Source: Rhododendron vialii (taxonomy: Eukaryota; Streptophyta; Magnoliopsida; Ericales; Ericaceae). Taken from it: a DNA stretch of 64,000 nucleotides. How positions within the stretch are numbered: position 1 is the stretch's first letter; every line of letters starts with the position of its first letter. Below, one piece after another: positions 12,921 to 23,844 of the stretch. Where the stretch lies: the NCBI RefSeq assembly GCF_030253575.1, contig NC_080563.1:35139001-35203000 (forward strand), in the 5' to 3' direction. The translations under genes and the position numbers were made by a program. The notes beneath the pieces were generated by a model, which worked only from the letters and a program-made list of their open reading frames with translations, was not told where the DNA came from and made no database searches.

Positions 12921-13403
12921 TTAATTGTGTTGCCTTTGGAAAAAATCCATCCTCCGGTCGATCTCTCTTAAGTTTTGGCTAACCAAGACACTCAAGTTGT
13001 TCAGATCATCAACGGCCAAATGCTCGAATCCTCCACCAGACAAGCACTGGTACATGACCTGAGTCAGCTGCTTATGCTGGTTCTCCTTCCCCAGCTTCGA
13101 CACTTTCTCGTTCATTGCTTCGAGCCTCTGCCGGGCGAAACTTTCTTGGTCCACCATCTTCCTGTTCTGTTCCAGCGGCGACAAATTCCTAAACCTCGAA
13201 ATGACACGTTGAGCTTCCAACTGGGAAGGCCAAACATTCGGCTCGAGATCGTTAGGTCTAAATATGATGGCGCACGCGTCGATCCCGCACAACGTTGTGA
13301 TCTCCTCTGCCTTCTTCATTAAGCCACTCTCCCTTTTTCTTAAGGTGACCCTTCTTGCAGAGTCTTTTGAAATGTAAGTAAGGTTCACTTTGCTTCTTGT
13401 CAT
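12921..13403 (-). CDS. AGL80-like: type I (M-gamma) MADS-box transcription factor, AGL80-like
   Basis: A single-exon gene for a 160-residue MADS-box protein. The MADS domain fills residues 1-60: MTRSKVNLTYISKDSARRVT, then RKRESGLMKKAEEITTLCG (22-40), DACAIIF (42-48) and EPNVWPS (54-60). The VWPS ending and the following QRVISRFRNL and KMVDQESF motifs are typical of M-gamma proteins such as AGL80, which act in the central cell and endosperm. A helical region (about 85-125) and a short tail follow. It is about half the length of AGL80 because the long C-terminal region is missing. The start is fixed by the conserved MTR. A TATA box lies at 13476-13484. Three decayed relatives at 18.1-19.8 kb show a former local cluster. 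Confidence 0.92.
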   Translation of the reverse strand: MTRSKVNLTYISKDSARRVTLRKRESGLMKKAEEITTLCGIDACAIIFRPNDLEPNVWPSQLEAQRVISRFRNLSPLEQNRKMVDQESFARQRLEAMNEKVSKLGKENQHKQLTQVMYQCLSGGGFEHLAVDDLNNLSVLVSQNLREIDRRMDFFQRQHN

Positions 13404-13475
13404 GTTTTAAGGTATGGTTTGGGGAACGAAAGATATATAGGTTTTGATAGTATTCTTTCTTGTCCCAAGAGGCTT

Positions 13476-13484
13476 TATTTATAG
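13476..13484 (-). promoter_or_regulatory. TATA box of the MADS-box gene
   Basis: On the minus strand the sequence reads CTATAAATA, 73-81 bp upstream of the ATG at 13403. Closely similar promoter sequence (AAATAAAGGC and a TATATATA stretch with CCTATC) precedes the decayed MADS copies at 18205 and 18642, which supports its assignment. Confidence 0.6.
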
Positions 13485-14633
13485 AGGTAACAAGATGTGT
13501 ACAACTTGTGCAAAATCCAACTTGGATTGGTATTTATGGGGACAAATTAATTGCATCTTCTGATATTTGTAGGGCACATTTATGGCGAAATCCAATCATT
13601 TATTTGTCATTATGTATGAACATAAAATGGTGGATTTGATTTGTTTTGAATTCAAACCCTAAAATTGTATATGACAAACGCATTCCTGCATTAATACCAT
13701 TATTAATAATACTGCCGGTAAAAGCAATATTTGGCGTTGTGTCTATTTGTACTCGTCATTTTTTTCTTTTTTAATTTCGGTAAGTGAAATACACTCCATT
13801 CTAAAATGAAAAGAAAAAAAATCGTATTGGTAGTGTCATTTGGTCTGTAAATATACCAATTAGTAGTAACATTTACCGCCTACAGTTAGAAATTTGTGTT
13901 CAGTAGGCATTTTATCGAGTGCCATTTTGGTCCCCAATTTATTGAAAGAGTGCCATTTTGGTCCCTAGAGTACCAATAGCAAACATTCAGTCCCCGAGAT
14001 TTGGAATTTGTGTTTATTAACTCTCAATTACTCAACACTGGCTTGTCTATCAAATGCCGTTTATTAATAATGGAGGACCAAGAGCACACACGTTTTAAAA
14101 ATTAAAACCCAACCTATGGTGTGCTCTGGTGAAGCCGGGTTGTTGGTAGAAAGCGAGAGCAGGCAACTAGCAACATTCTTGACACATGCAAGTTGGACGA
14201 GATCGAACGGAGTGTGTGAAGTCGGACGAGAATGGATGGGTGACGAAGGCGTAAGAACTTGTCCTAATACATAGGGGACCGAAATAGTAAATAAGCCAAT
14301 GAACTAGATAGTAACGTGAAATTTATTGTAATATTAATGTGATGATTAAATAAATGACAGACAACATAATGAAGAGAAAAGTACATCAACAGATGGAAAT
14401 ATATATATATAGACACAAATATATATATATAGACAGACACAAATGCACTTTAACAATTTAGTAGGCTGTTTTTAGCATTTTTCTTAGTTCAAAAAGCAAC
14501 TACGCTCAAATACTCAAATCCTTCGCCATTCAAGCACTAGCACACCAAAACCATGACTCTCCTTGCATTTTTCTTAGATGGCTCTCCTTGCATCGATTCT
14601 CCATCTCTTGTTCTTGTTTCATCAGTTACTCCT
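13485..14633. other. intergenic, no gene seen
   Basis: AT-rich spacer. A GAGTGCCATTTTGGTCCC motif occurs twice near 13916-13965, and short ATATATA tracts with AGACACAAA lie at 14400-14440. No supported coding region, RNA gene or complete transposon. Confidence 0.5.
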
Positions 14634-14814
14634 TAGGGGCTATTTGATAAAACTGAAAACTGAAACTGAAAGCTAAAAAATTAAGTACTGAAAACTGAAT
14701 GCTGAAATTTTTAAGCTGAAAAGCTGTTTGATAAATATATTAAGTACTGAATTAAAAAAATGATGAATTAATTTTGTTCCAATTCTATCTTAATTTACTA
14801 ACGGTCACAATATA

Positions 14815-15425
14815 CTTTTGGTAATGGTGGTGGAGTGGTGGTGGGGGAGTGGTGGAGGTAGTAGGAGTGCTGGTAGTGGTGGTGGTGGTGTCGTGGTGGT
14901 GGAGTGGCGGTGGTGGTGATGGTGGTGGAGTGGTGGAGGTGGTGGTAGGAGCGGTGGTGTGTGGTGGTGTAATGATGGTAGTGGTGGAGTGGTGGTGGTG
15001 GTGGTGGTGGTGATGTGGTGGTGGAGTGGTGGAGCTGGTGGTGGTGGTGGTGTAGTGATGGTAGTGGTGGGGGAGTGGCGGTGGTGGTGATGGTGGTGGA
15101 GTGGTGGAGTGGTGGAGCGGTGTTGGTGGTGGTAGGAGAGGTGGTGGTGGTGGTGGTGGGGGTGGTGGTGGTGTAGTGATGGTAGTGGTGGTGGTTGTGG
15201 TGGAGTGGTGGTGGTGATGTGGTGGTGGTGGTGGTGGTGGAGCTGGTGGTGGTGGTAGTAGTGGAGGAAGTGGTGGTGGTGGTAGTGGTGGTGGTGGTGA
15301 TGTGGTGGAGGAGGAATGGTGGTAGTGGAGGTGGTGGTGGTGGAGTGGTGGAGGTGGTGGTAGTGGTGGTGGTGGTGGAGTGGTGGAGGTGTTGGTGGAA
15401 GTGGTTGTGGTGGTGGTATGACGGT
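14815..15425. repeat. GGT/GTG-rich minisatellite
   Basis: About 600 bp made almost entirely of TGG, GTGG, GGAGT and GATGG units, such as repeated TGGTGGTGGAGTGGTGGAGG. Long open frames on both strands encode poly-Thr/His/Pro or poly-Val/Trp/Gly and are products of the repeat, not genes. The G-rich strand is plus, so the tract has G-quadruplex potential. Confidence 0.9.
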
Positions 15426-15471
15426 TGAATGTAAGTACACAAAAATTCAGCCAGAATTAAGTAGCTCAAAG

Positions 15472-16546
15472 TAAGGGCAGCAAACGGGCGGATTTGGGTT
15501 AAATTGGGTAAGTTGTTAGTGGGTTGGGTCTTTAATGGGTCAATGACCCATTTAGACCCATTAACTATGAGTCTAATTACCCATACCCAACCCGACCCAT
15601 TTATTTTAAAGCAAACCCGACCCGCCCATTAACCCATTTACATATATACTAAAAATTATGATCAAAAAATTAGAAAAGTAAAAAAAAATTATGATCGAAA
15701 CTCATAAATTTTTTCAAAAAGATGAGAATAAGTAATTTTTTTTGTCTTATTGATTTTTTTTTTGCTTTTATTCAAAAAATTATAAATTTCGATCAAATTT
15801 TTTTACTTTTCCGATTCCTCTCATCAAAACAAATTAATAAGTCACAAAAGTTTGGCACAAAACAAAAAAAATACAAAAAAAATTTGAATAAGGACAAAAA
15901 AATAAGTCAATTTTTTAATCCAAACCCTTTGCGGGACTACTATGAGAGAAATTTATTCATGGCGGAGCACAATTTCACAGGTCCATTCGCACAATTAATG
16001 GATGAAATGTGTTTTCAATTTTGACTGGTCAAAATAATTGTTACCGATCACAATTGATTTTTAATTCGGATCATTCAAAATATTTTTGAACGCGTGCGAT
16101 TTAGCACAAAACAATAAAAAAAAAAAGAGAGAAGGCCATGCTCCTGGGTGGGGTGGGGTGGGGTGGGGTGGGGGGAGAGAAAGAGAGGAGAGAGAGAGAG
16201 AGGGAGAGAGAGGGAGGGGGCCGTACTCCTCAGGAAATACTTTCATTGCCCAATTGCAAGGGTGGGGTGGGGTGGGGTGGGGTGGGGTGGGAGGGAGGGG
16301 GCCGTACTCCTCGGGAAATACTTTCATTGCCCAATTGCAAAAGAGACAGAATTTGGTGGGTTACTTTCATTACTTATTGGGTCATTTAAGTTGACCCAAT
16401 TGATGCCCAATTATGACCCAACTAATAATGGATTAGCTGGGTTTGAACTCATTCTTACCAAACTAATAAATGGGTTGGGTTGGGTCAATTTTTTAGTTGA
16501 TGGGTCTGGGTTTGTTAATGGGTCTGGGTTCAATTTGCCACCCCTA
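15472..16546. mobile_element. hAT-like non-autonomous element
   Basis: A 1075-bp element flanked by a perfect 8-bp target duplication, GCTCAAAG, at 15464-15471 and 16547-16554. Its ends are TAAGGGCAGCAAA and (reverse complement) TAGGGGTGGCAAA. The subterminal regions are rich in GGGTTGGGT and ACCCAACCC palindromic motifs. The interior carries two copies of a GGGGT tract followed by CCGTACTCCTCAGGAAATAC (see 16130-16345). No transposase remains. Confidence 0.85.
16130..16345 (+). repeat. tandem G4T tract duplication
   Basis: Two copies of a block consisting of (GGGGT)n, then GGAGGGGGCCGTACTCCTC and AAATACTTTCATTGCCCAATTG. The first copy carries an extra AGAGAGAG stretch. The G4T runs give strong G-quadruplex potential. 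The open frames here are repeat artefacts. Confidence 0.8.
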
Positions 16547-16764
16547 GCTCAAAGCTACTTAATTTTTTTCAACTTTTTAGCCTATATTTTAAGTGGTACT
16601 TAATTTGTTAAGTAATATGAAATGTGGTTATCAAACCTACTGAATCACTTATTACTTAATTGATTCAGTATTAAGTGCTGAATTTAGGTTATCAAACAAG
16701 CCCTAGTCTTTAATTTTCAGCATTTCCCCTGTGAAACTCTTTATAATTTGTTTGGCCTGCTGCT

Positions 16765-17032
16765 ACAGAGAGGTTCCACTCACACCCATTTTGACACCCA
16801 ATCTCAGCCATTCATTTCAATGGCTGAGATCAAAACACACTCTCTCCTCCCTCTCCCCTCCTCACCCTATCACATCCCTTTCTCTGTAAACATATCGACG
16901 TCCCTGACGTTATCCCTTCCTCCCTGTAAACACCCGATGCCCTCTCCCTTCGCCCCTCCATCTCAGCCACCTCCATCTCTTGCGAGTCTCCTCTCCGACG
17001 CACCTATCTCCGGCAAGGATCCACTTCTCCGA

Positions 17033-17074
<42 letters not shown>

Positions 17075-17968
17075 TCCACTCCTTCATCCCTCTCTCTTCC
17101 ACACGCGAAGCCACAAAAGCAATGGTAAAAATTCATCCAGCACTGTTGGACATTGAATTAGGTGCTCTGAACTTGGGTATTCTTCTTCCTTAAAACTGGT
17201 GCTACTCTATTTCTCACTTTGTGTCTCTTAGATAAATTAGGGCTTTTTTTCAAATTTTCTTGAACTTGCCGATTGTCATATGGTGTAATTTAATGGAATA
17301 TGGTATACTTTATTGGGATTATATATATGTAGTTTATTGCCATATGGAGTATTTTATTGAGTTTATATTAAAAGTTGGGTTGCTAGAATTTAGTGGTCCA
17401 ATAACTTGCCGAAAATTGTGTTACCTTCTTCTTCTTCCTTCTTTTTTTTTCCCATTCAATGTCATTTACAATACAAAAATTGGTTATAATTTTCTTTGCC
17501 CTGGATGCTTGTATATTGAGTAATTTGATTTGGGCTAATATTCACCATAATAAGTGTTCACGACTTGTGAAGGGTGAACAATGGAAGTAACTTTTGGAGT
17601 GATGATGTCGAAGTAGATGGTTTTTAGATTTCAAATAACGATGTGCAAGGGTTGAAATCACTGTCAAGTGAGATGTATTTTGAGACAATTGAACAAGCAT
17701 GAAAATATTATGAGGACTCTGGTCGACAAAATAGTTTTTGGATTCGCCGGAAAATGGGTTGCCGGCCGGTAATTGGGTTGCCGGGCAGAATGGGTTCTGG
17801 GAAGGTGGGGATGTGTTGGGGGAAAGAGGGAGGGAGAAGAGATAGGGTGAGGAGGGGAGAGGGAGAGGGAGGAGAGTGTATGTTTTGATCTATGTCATTG
17901 AAATGAATGGCTAGGATTGGAGTGTCAAAATAGGTGTTAAAATGGGTGTGAGTGGAACCCTTCCCTGC
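16765..17968. mobile_element. long-TIR element, MULE-like, with FAR1 remnant
   Basis: The ends share GGTTCCACTCACACCCATTTT in inverted orientation, and the inverted repeats continue about 110 bp, through a GGATTGG/CCAATC region, the GATCAAAACA block and a pyrimidine tract to CACCCTATC. The left arm contains a (CT)n tract at 17038-17070. The interior carries a decayed FAR1-like DNA-binding segment (17575-17755). Long TIRs plus FAR1-type sequence point to a Mutator-like lineage. I could not identify a target duplication. Confidence 0.6.
17575..17755 (+). pseudogene. FAR1/FHY3-like DNA-binding domain remnant
   Basis: One frame reads NNGSNFWSDDVEVDGF, stop, SNNDVQGLKSLSSEMYFETI, EQA, stop, KYYEDSGRQNSFWIRRK. 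The pattern EMYFETIEQA.KYYEDSGRQNSFWIRR matches the FAR1-type zinc-finger consensus (G-M-x-F-x-S-x-E-x-A-x-x-Y-Y ... G-F-x-V-R). Two in-frame stops and the absence of the rest of the protein show it is dead. It lies inside the long-TIR element and probably derives from its parental transposase or a captured FAR1 gene. Confidence 0.6.
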
Positions 17969-18139
17969 AAGGGAATTTAATAAGCCATTCTATAATTCAA
18001 AGGTCTATGAAATTAAAACCATGGAAGACAATTTGTGACACATCCACACCTGCAATAACTTGTCATCTTATCTTATTTAATAAAACGGTCATTTTAATAA
18101 TATATCGATTAAAACCCAAATGATAAGATTGAATGATAT

Positions 18140-18700
18140 TTGCCCTGCGACTGTCCTTGCAGAATCATTTGCGATATTGACGATGTTAACTTTTCTTCTT
18201 TTCATGTTTGAGGAATGATTTGAGGAAAGGAAAGATAGGTTATATATATGGTACTATTATTTTTGGTCTCAAAGCCTTTATTTGAGAACAAAACTTCTCG
18301 GCAATTTTATTGAGAACCGCACGAGCTACAGTTTGTCATTTGTTGGCCCTTTGCCAACCTAATTTAGTAATCTGTTTCGTTCATGTTGTAACTCTTGTCG
18401 AAACACATTGACAGATGTTCAATCCACATGACATTAGATCCAAATTATGCATTTCGACGAGTTCTACAATATGTGCGGAATCGGTTATTGAATTAGGTCT
18501 AATAAGGGACCGGAAAATGGCCAAGTGCAGCCGCGGTTCCCAACGGATTTGCTGAGAAGCTCTATCGACAAATAAAGGCTATTGGGATAGGAAATAGTAC
18601 CGTGTAAACCTATCTTCTCTTCCCCAATTCATCCCTCAAACATGACAAATAGCTAACTTAACCTTACTAATATTGCGAATGATTCTGCAAGAAGAGTCAC
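18140..18700. repeat. inverted repeat of MADS promoter and N-terminus
   Basis: Arms at about 18140-18290 and 18555-18700 are inverted copies. Both hold the start of a MADS-box frame (fragments 1 and 2) and its 5' flank, with shared CCTCAAACATGA, AGGAAAGATAGGTT-like, ATAGTACC and AAATAAAGGC blocks. The spacer (18290-18555) shows no gene. Confidence 0.65.
18155..18205 (-). pseudogene. MADS-box N-terminal fragment 1
   Basis: From an ATG at 18205 the minus strand reads MKRRKVNIVNIANDSAR, the first 17 residues of an M-gamma MADS domain, then diverges. It forms the left arm of an inverted repeat with fragment 2 (18642-18850), including the promoter region. Confidence 0.75.
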
Positions 18701-18850
18701 GTTCAGAAAAACGAAAGGAAGGCCTAATGAAAAAGGCAGATGAGATTACCACGTTGTGCATGACTTACTAGGCGTGTTGATGTGTGCGCCATCATTTTCA
18801 ATCCTTACAATCCCAAGTTGAATGTTTTTGAATTAGAGATAGGGTGTTGG
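18642..18850 (+). pseudogene. MADS-box fragment 2, frameshifted
   Basis: From the ATG at 18642 the frame reads MTNS then a stop, then LNLTNIANDSARRVTFRK. A frameshift leads to RKEGLMKKADEITTLC, and another to VDVCAIIFNPYNPKLNVF. Together these are residues 1 to about 57 of a MADS domain. At least two frameshifts and two stops make it a pseudogene. The upstream promoter-like sequence is the mirror image of that of fragment 1. Confidence 0.85.
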
Positions 18851-18879
18851 CAATCCCTTGACATTGTGAATCCGGCTTT

Positions 18880-19373
18880 TATAAGCCCACATCATCACCC
18901 ATGCACGAATCCCATCATTTTTAGTGGGGTCATTAACGGGGGATTATGGATATGTGTATATTTGTTTTCATAAGATATTTCTTTTAAGTACAAAAGATTA
19001 AAGATTTACTTCATAAACAAATGCTCTAAAAATAGATAGAAATACTATAAGCCCATCACCCATGCACAAATCCCATCATTTTCAGTAGGGTCATTAATGG
19101 GGCATTTATGGATATGTGTGTATTTGCTCTCCTATGGTATTTCTTTTAGGAAAAATCTAAAATCAGCCCACTGGGTTGACAATAAAAAGTGTGAATGTAT
19201 ATTAAAAAGTGTAAAAATATATATATAAAAATATGTGTTTTCCTTATTCTCTTGTGTGCTTATTGTCAACCCACTGAGCTGACAATAGAAAGACTGTTTC
19301 TTTTAAGTACAAAAGATTAAAGATTTACTTCCTAAATAGACGCTCTAGAAATAGATATAGAAAATAAATTACA
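18880..19373 (+). repeat. tandem direct duplication split by a MITE
   Basis: A unit of about 170 bp starting TATAAGCCCA(CAT)CATCACCC occurs at 18880-19049 and again from 19050. The second copy is interrupted by the 148-bp element at 19149-19296 and resumes with TTTCTTTTAAGTACAAAAG. The direct copies date the MITE as younger than the duplication. Confidence 0.8.
19149..19296. mobile_element. MITE with 9-bp target duplication
   Basis: A 148-bp insertion flanked by TTTCTTTTA at 19140-19148 and 19297-19305. The ends carry inverted GGGTTGACAATAA / TTATTGTCAACCC sequence. The 9-bp duplication points to a Mutator-like family. The neighbouring repeat copy at 18880-19049 is the empty site, which makes the boundaries precise. 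Confidence 0.8.
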
Positions 19374-19439
19374 ACTCGATAATTAGGGATGTAATTAATT
19401 GTGTGTTTTGTCGTGAAATTTGTCAATACAGAGAGACCG

Positions 19440-19787
19440 TGACCGGTGGTCCTGTGTCATCTCCTTGAGCCGATTCTCCATCTCTTGTTTGATCATCAGT
19501 TGCTCTTGTGTCTTCGTGATGCCTCGTGAAATTCTCCTGGTTCAGCATTATTTTATTTTGTGCTCCAACTCAGACATATTTCTAAATCTCGCGATAACAT
19601 GTTGAGTTCCTGATTGAGGCCAAACTTCCGGCTCAGGATTGTAAAGGCCGAAAAATTACAATAGCGCACACGTCAACTGCACGCATAGTGTCATACGTTT
19701 TCTTCGCGAAGCCGAAATTTCTTGGGGGCGGCTTTCGTTGTAGAATCATTTCCCATGTAGGCAAGGGTCCTTTTTTCTTCTTGTCAT
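19440..19787 (-). pseudogene. MADS-box pseudogene 3, nearly full length
   Basis: From an ATG at 19787 the minus strand reads MTRRKKDPCLHGK, a stop, then relics of ESRPQEI, SRRKRMTLC, PEPEVWPQ and QHVIARFRNMSELEHKI, followed by a coiled stretch EQLMIKQEMENRLKE. The order and spacing match the intact gene at 12921-13403, but several frameshifts and stops break it. Confidence 0.8.
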
Positions 19788-19805
19788 GCTTTGAGGGATA
19801 ATCTA

Positions 19806-21432
19806 ACGAATGTTAGATTATGATGTTGGTTTTTCTTTTGCGGCAGTAGTCTTTTTTTTCTTTTTCTTTTTTTAAGAGGCAATCAATTCATTTCACAATA
19901 TCCGAAGGTAAAAGTCTGAAGGCTACAACGATTTCATCAGAAAATACAAGAAAGAACCAAAACTACTAAAATCTAGACACCGGAGCAGGTGAACGTAAAT
20001 AAACACTCGCAAGTCCTTTGTACTAGTTGGTTTATTAATACTCTATGTTTCTAATTCCTTAAAAAAAATAATAATAATAATCCAATTCTTGATCATAGTG
20101 ATAATTCCAAAATAACTATGAACCAGCACGACAACTATAAATCTACATATACTTCAATATACACGCTAGTATTACCTCTATTCACAATGTCTAATGGGTG
20201 ACAATCAATCAACTCACAAGGGTTTTTCGTTTTTTACTTTATACTTTCTTTTTTATGTTTTTTTTTTTTTTTTGGAACATTTTTGTTTTCTGAATAAGTC
20301 AGCCATCTTACAAGATTTACATGTTGCTCCATCCTGTTGTCCAGTTTTCGAATAGTCATCATCTTCCCCAAACCTATGAATGAAAAAAAGAAGTCACCAT
20401 CATTAGTCGGCACAAAATATTGGTGCGATCCCATTTCTTGGAAATACAATACTAACGATAACAAAAGCTTTCCCCGAATGAATATACAGTTGACCATATC
20501 CAAAATGAGAGAAAACCTTAATTGTATCTATCTGTGAGTTATTATCATACACTGTAGATCTCAAGGTTCAATATGCATTACAGCCAAGGAAATGGATGAG
20601 TTAAAAAGTAGAAACTGGAGTAAAAGATTTGGAGATTCGCCGCCTCTCAGCAGCAACAAACACGATGGACAATACTTCGATCAACCAGAAAATATATTCC
20701 AACATCTATATAGCATCACGAATTCGAGTTCTAAAAATCAGCAACTATTCAGAAATTAAGCACATCCAAAGGTGATTCCTGCGTTCAAAATTTTCTGTAG
20801 TTTGGTTTGAGATTTTGGATTCAGGTTGATTGATGCCATATTGTGTGGCCCTGATTGAGATGAATAAGATTCAGAAACTCCCGGTCTAGTTTTGTATTTA
20901 GATCAGATAACAGATTTGGAACTGCCCCCAGTTAACAGGATGGCAAAACTCGACATACAGCAGCAAGGACAAGCAAAAAAGCTGTGCCAGTGTAAGCAGC
21001 ACGTCACATAGATAGTTTTCTAAACCCACAAATAAAACATGAGGACGATAGAATGTTTAGGGGCACTGATTCAGTGGCTAAAACTCGGGCAATTAACGCT
21101 GAAGTTATCGGTTCGAATTGGGGGTTGACACTTGGTGCATAACTAGGACTAAACAATGTACCTTAGAATCCCATTAATAGGGACTAAACTGGGCGTGGAT
21201 TTGATTCACAAGCTGCCATTTAATGTCAAAATACACAAACCGGAAGCAACACAAATAGCAGAAGCACAAAGAAACTTGAGGGGCCATCCACACATGGCGC
21301 AAAGCGGGTCAAAGTGAAGTTTGCCTTAACAAAAACTCCCTCATCCCATCCAGGTTTGCTGAGAAAAATAGACTTTAGAGCTTTTGAATCGTACCTATGC
21401 ATCTCAATGTTTGTCTGTCCGATAACCACCAC
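19806..21432. other. intergenic, no gene seen
   Basis: Contains poly-T tracts (19848-19873, 20254-20273), a weak tRNA B-box-like GGTTCGAATTG near 21111, and otherwise unremarkable AT-rich sequence. Open frames of 60-90 codons show no recognisable motifs. Confidence 0.4.
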
Positions 21433-21879
21433 ATCTCCGTTTGTTTCTAAGTAAAATATTTTCCGATGTAAAAGTTTTCCCATGTAAAATGACAAAAAAA
21501 ACTGAAGTTTTGTTTCTATTTTCCGATGTTTGGTTGATAATTGTAAAATAATGTAGGTATGTAGGTATGTATATACATGTATGTACGTAAGTATTACATA
21601 CAAAATTTCGTCGTATTTGATGAGAAAGCACATGATTAGGTCATAGGTGGATAAGATTGGGGCTGTGGGGGGCCGAGTAAAGTAACGTAATTATTTGTTG
21701 AGCAGTGAAGCCAAGTTCGGAAAATGACTTGCCACCTTTTCAAGAAAAAAACATTTTCATCCATATGAAGTAAAATGTTTTACGTGGTAAAATATTTTCC
21801 TGTTTTTTGCACAACCAAACCCCAAAAAATAAGTAAAACATTTTCCAGGAAAATATTTTACGTCCAAACAAACGGAGCC
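21433..21879. mobile_element. TIR element, CTCCGTTTGTTT ends
   Basis: The left end reads TCTCCGTTTGTTTCTAAGTA then AAATATTTTCC. The right end is the inverted counterpart, GGAAAATATTTTACGTCC then AAACAAACGGAG. The 447-bp interior contains further GTAAAATATTTTCC-type palindromic blocks and no transposase. It lies just downstream of the ATG14 stop codon. Ends of this type are common in Harbinger or hAT MITEs; no target duplication was identified. Confidence 0.6.
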
Positions 21880-22121
21880 GTAGTTCCACTTTATATTTGT
21901 TCGAGCAGACAAAGGCATAATTTTATGTACCCAAACTGGTGTTGGGAACAATGCCCAGTTCAGTATGCGGTTGCATTCCTTGCAATGAAAAAGTTGGAGC
22001 ATTAAGTTTGTACAAGAACATGTCAGTACTGAATTGCTTTAAAAACTCAAACTGTAATAAAAACGATTCCCCAAGAAGGAAAAAACAACTTACAAAAGTA
22101 GCAGGGTGTTCAAGCACCAGC

Positions 22122-23812
22122 TCATTTCTTCGTTGCATCAATAATCATGGCTCGTACCCAATGCTCAACATCCTCAGTTTGTGATGGAGGAGGAGGAAAA
22201 GTGGGATGTTCCACAAGGTCCCATTCTTCTATAAGGTTTTCATTCTTTCCAATATCAGACGGTTCAAGAAAACTGGCAGCAGAACTTGGAAGGTTACTGT
22301 CTCTCTGCATGGATAAAATAAATTTGCCAAAAACAACAAAATTGAAAACTTGTCAAAGAGCAGGCAGATAAAAAAAACTGCATCAAAAACCAATCTCAGA
22401 TTATGCAAAGGTCAAGTTTTTATACCAAACAATGGGTCAACATATAGTACGTCCCTAGAAAGCAGTATACTTCCAACACAGAACACAACATACGTAGAGC
22501 GCACTTTGTATGACACCATGAACTACTTTCTAATAGTTTTTCTATAAAATTTGGAACATCTATTTCTTTCTTCTGGTAATGAATCCTTCAAAAGCCACCA
22601 GCATGTACTCTTAAGCTACTGAGGTAAACTTTTCCACATAGAAATTTCCTTTATGTACCAAAAACGTTTAGAGCACAAATGTGTCATGGACTTGAGAGGT
22701 CATAACCCCAAGGGGTTGGCTTGGTGGTCAAGGCTTGGGACTTAGGGATTTTCTCCCTCCTAAGGTCTCAAGTCTGAAACCTCCCACGTGCTATCAACTC
22801 TTATGGTGTCCATACGGAGCTTTGCCCCGGCTTAATTGGACCCCCTGCTAGTAGACAGTGGGATTGGGTCCCTAGGGATTCGTCGAGTTGCGTCGAAGCT
22901 AGCCCCACCACCATAAGATACCAAAAAAAAGACTCATGAACTCATAATCCAGTTCATTACCACCACCTCTGCAAGTTAAGAAATAAATAAGTGGGGAACA
23001 AAGAACAAATCAAACGCAAAATCCCCCTTGTAAGTGAAGCTGAAAAGAAAATCCCCCTTCTTGTGACTTGTGAGGTAGGAAAGACAGTGTTTTTAATTTT
23101 TTTTTTGATCAGCAAAAAAAGTTTCCCCATCATTAGAAATAATGATACAAAAAGAAACCATGCAGTAAGGAACCAACACAACCCTAAAACAGCCCAAACC
23201 CTAAGCCTAACCTAAGCCTAAACCCAAACCCTAGAGGCCAGACCGACAAACACCAACCCATGTCACCGCTGCCGAGCCACCTGCCAACAAAGCAACAGCC
23301 ACCCAAACCAAGAGGCTTCAAATCAACCCAAAAACACAGCTGCCCAAACACACCTCCTACCACCAACCACCGCCATCAGCCGCCACCGTCGCCGACTAGA
23401 GAAGAGCCCAGCCGGTTTTGCACGCACGCTCCGAACCACCAAACGGACCAAGGCATAGGGCGGACCACAGAGATCAGATCTGAAGCAAGAGGAGAGGAAG
23501 CTCGCAAAATCAGCTGTGCGAGAACCCCAGGCTGTTTGGCATAGACCGATCAACCCAAGAGATATTGACAGGCGGGATTCAGAAGTTCAAATACCCATCC
23601 GCCTGCAAGCCGCACTCCACCTCACCGTTAGGCCCCAAGACTGGATCCACCCAACAGAGGATCCGACAAGAGAAACGACGATACAACTGGAGAAGGGGCT
23701 AGGAAGGAAAACACAGCGCTGGCAAAGAAAACAGAGGAAGAAAGTAGATCAGACGAAAAGGGAGAGGGTAGAGGGAAATGGGAGGAGAGAGCCCAGGGGG
23801 AGGGAGGAAACG

Positions 23813-23844
<32 letters not shown>

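Larger units (their letters stand above)
14634..16705. mobile_element. foldback element interrupted by satellite and hAT insertion
   Basis: The left end TAGGGGCTATTTGATAA and the right end (reverse complement) TAGGGCTTGTTTGATAA, each followed by AAGTACTGAA/AGCACTTAA-type repeats for about 130 bp, define an inverted-repeat element. Its interior now holds the GGT-rich satellite (14815-15425) and a complete hAT-like element (15472-16546). No clean target duplication is visible, so the class is uncertain. The nesting order is clear: this element is older than the hAT insertion. Confidence 0.5.

Noticed and set aside
14798-15469. Long minus-strand open frames of 211-223 codons
   Set aside because: They are the complement of the GGT satellite and encode only Thr, His, Pro and Ser runs.
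16748-17128. 126-codon Pro/Ser/Leu-rich plus-strand open frame
   Set aside because: It lies in the left TIR of the long-TIR element and runs through its (CT)n tract.
21226-21633. 135-codon minus-strand open frame
   Set aside because: Its first part lies within a TIR element (21433-21879) and the rest has no recognisable motif.
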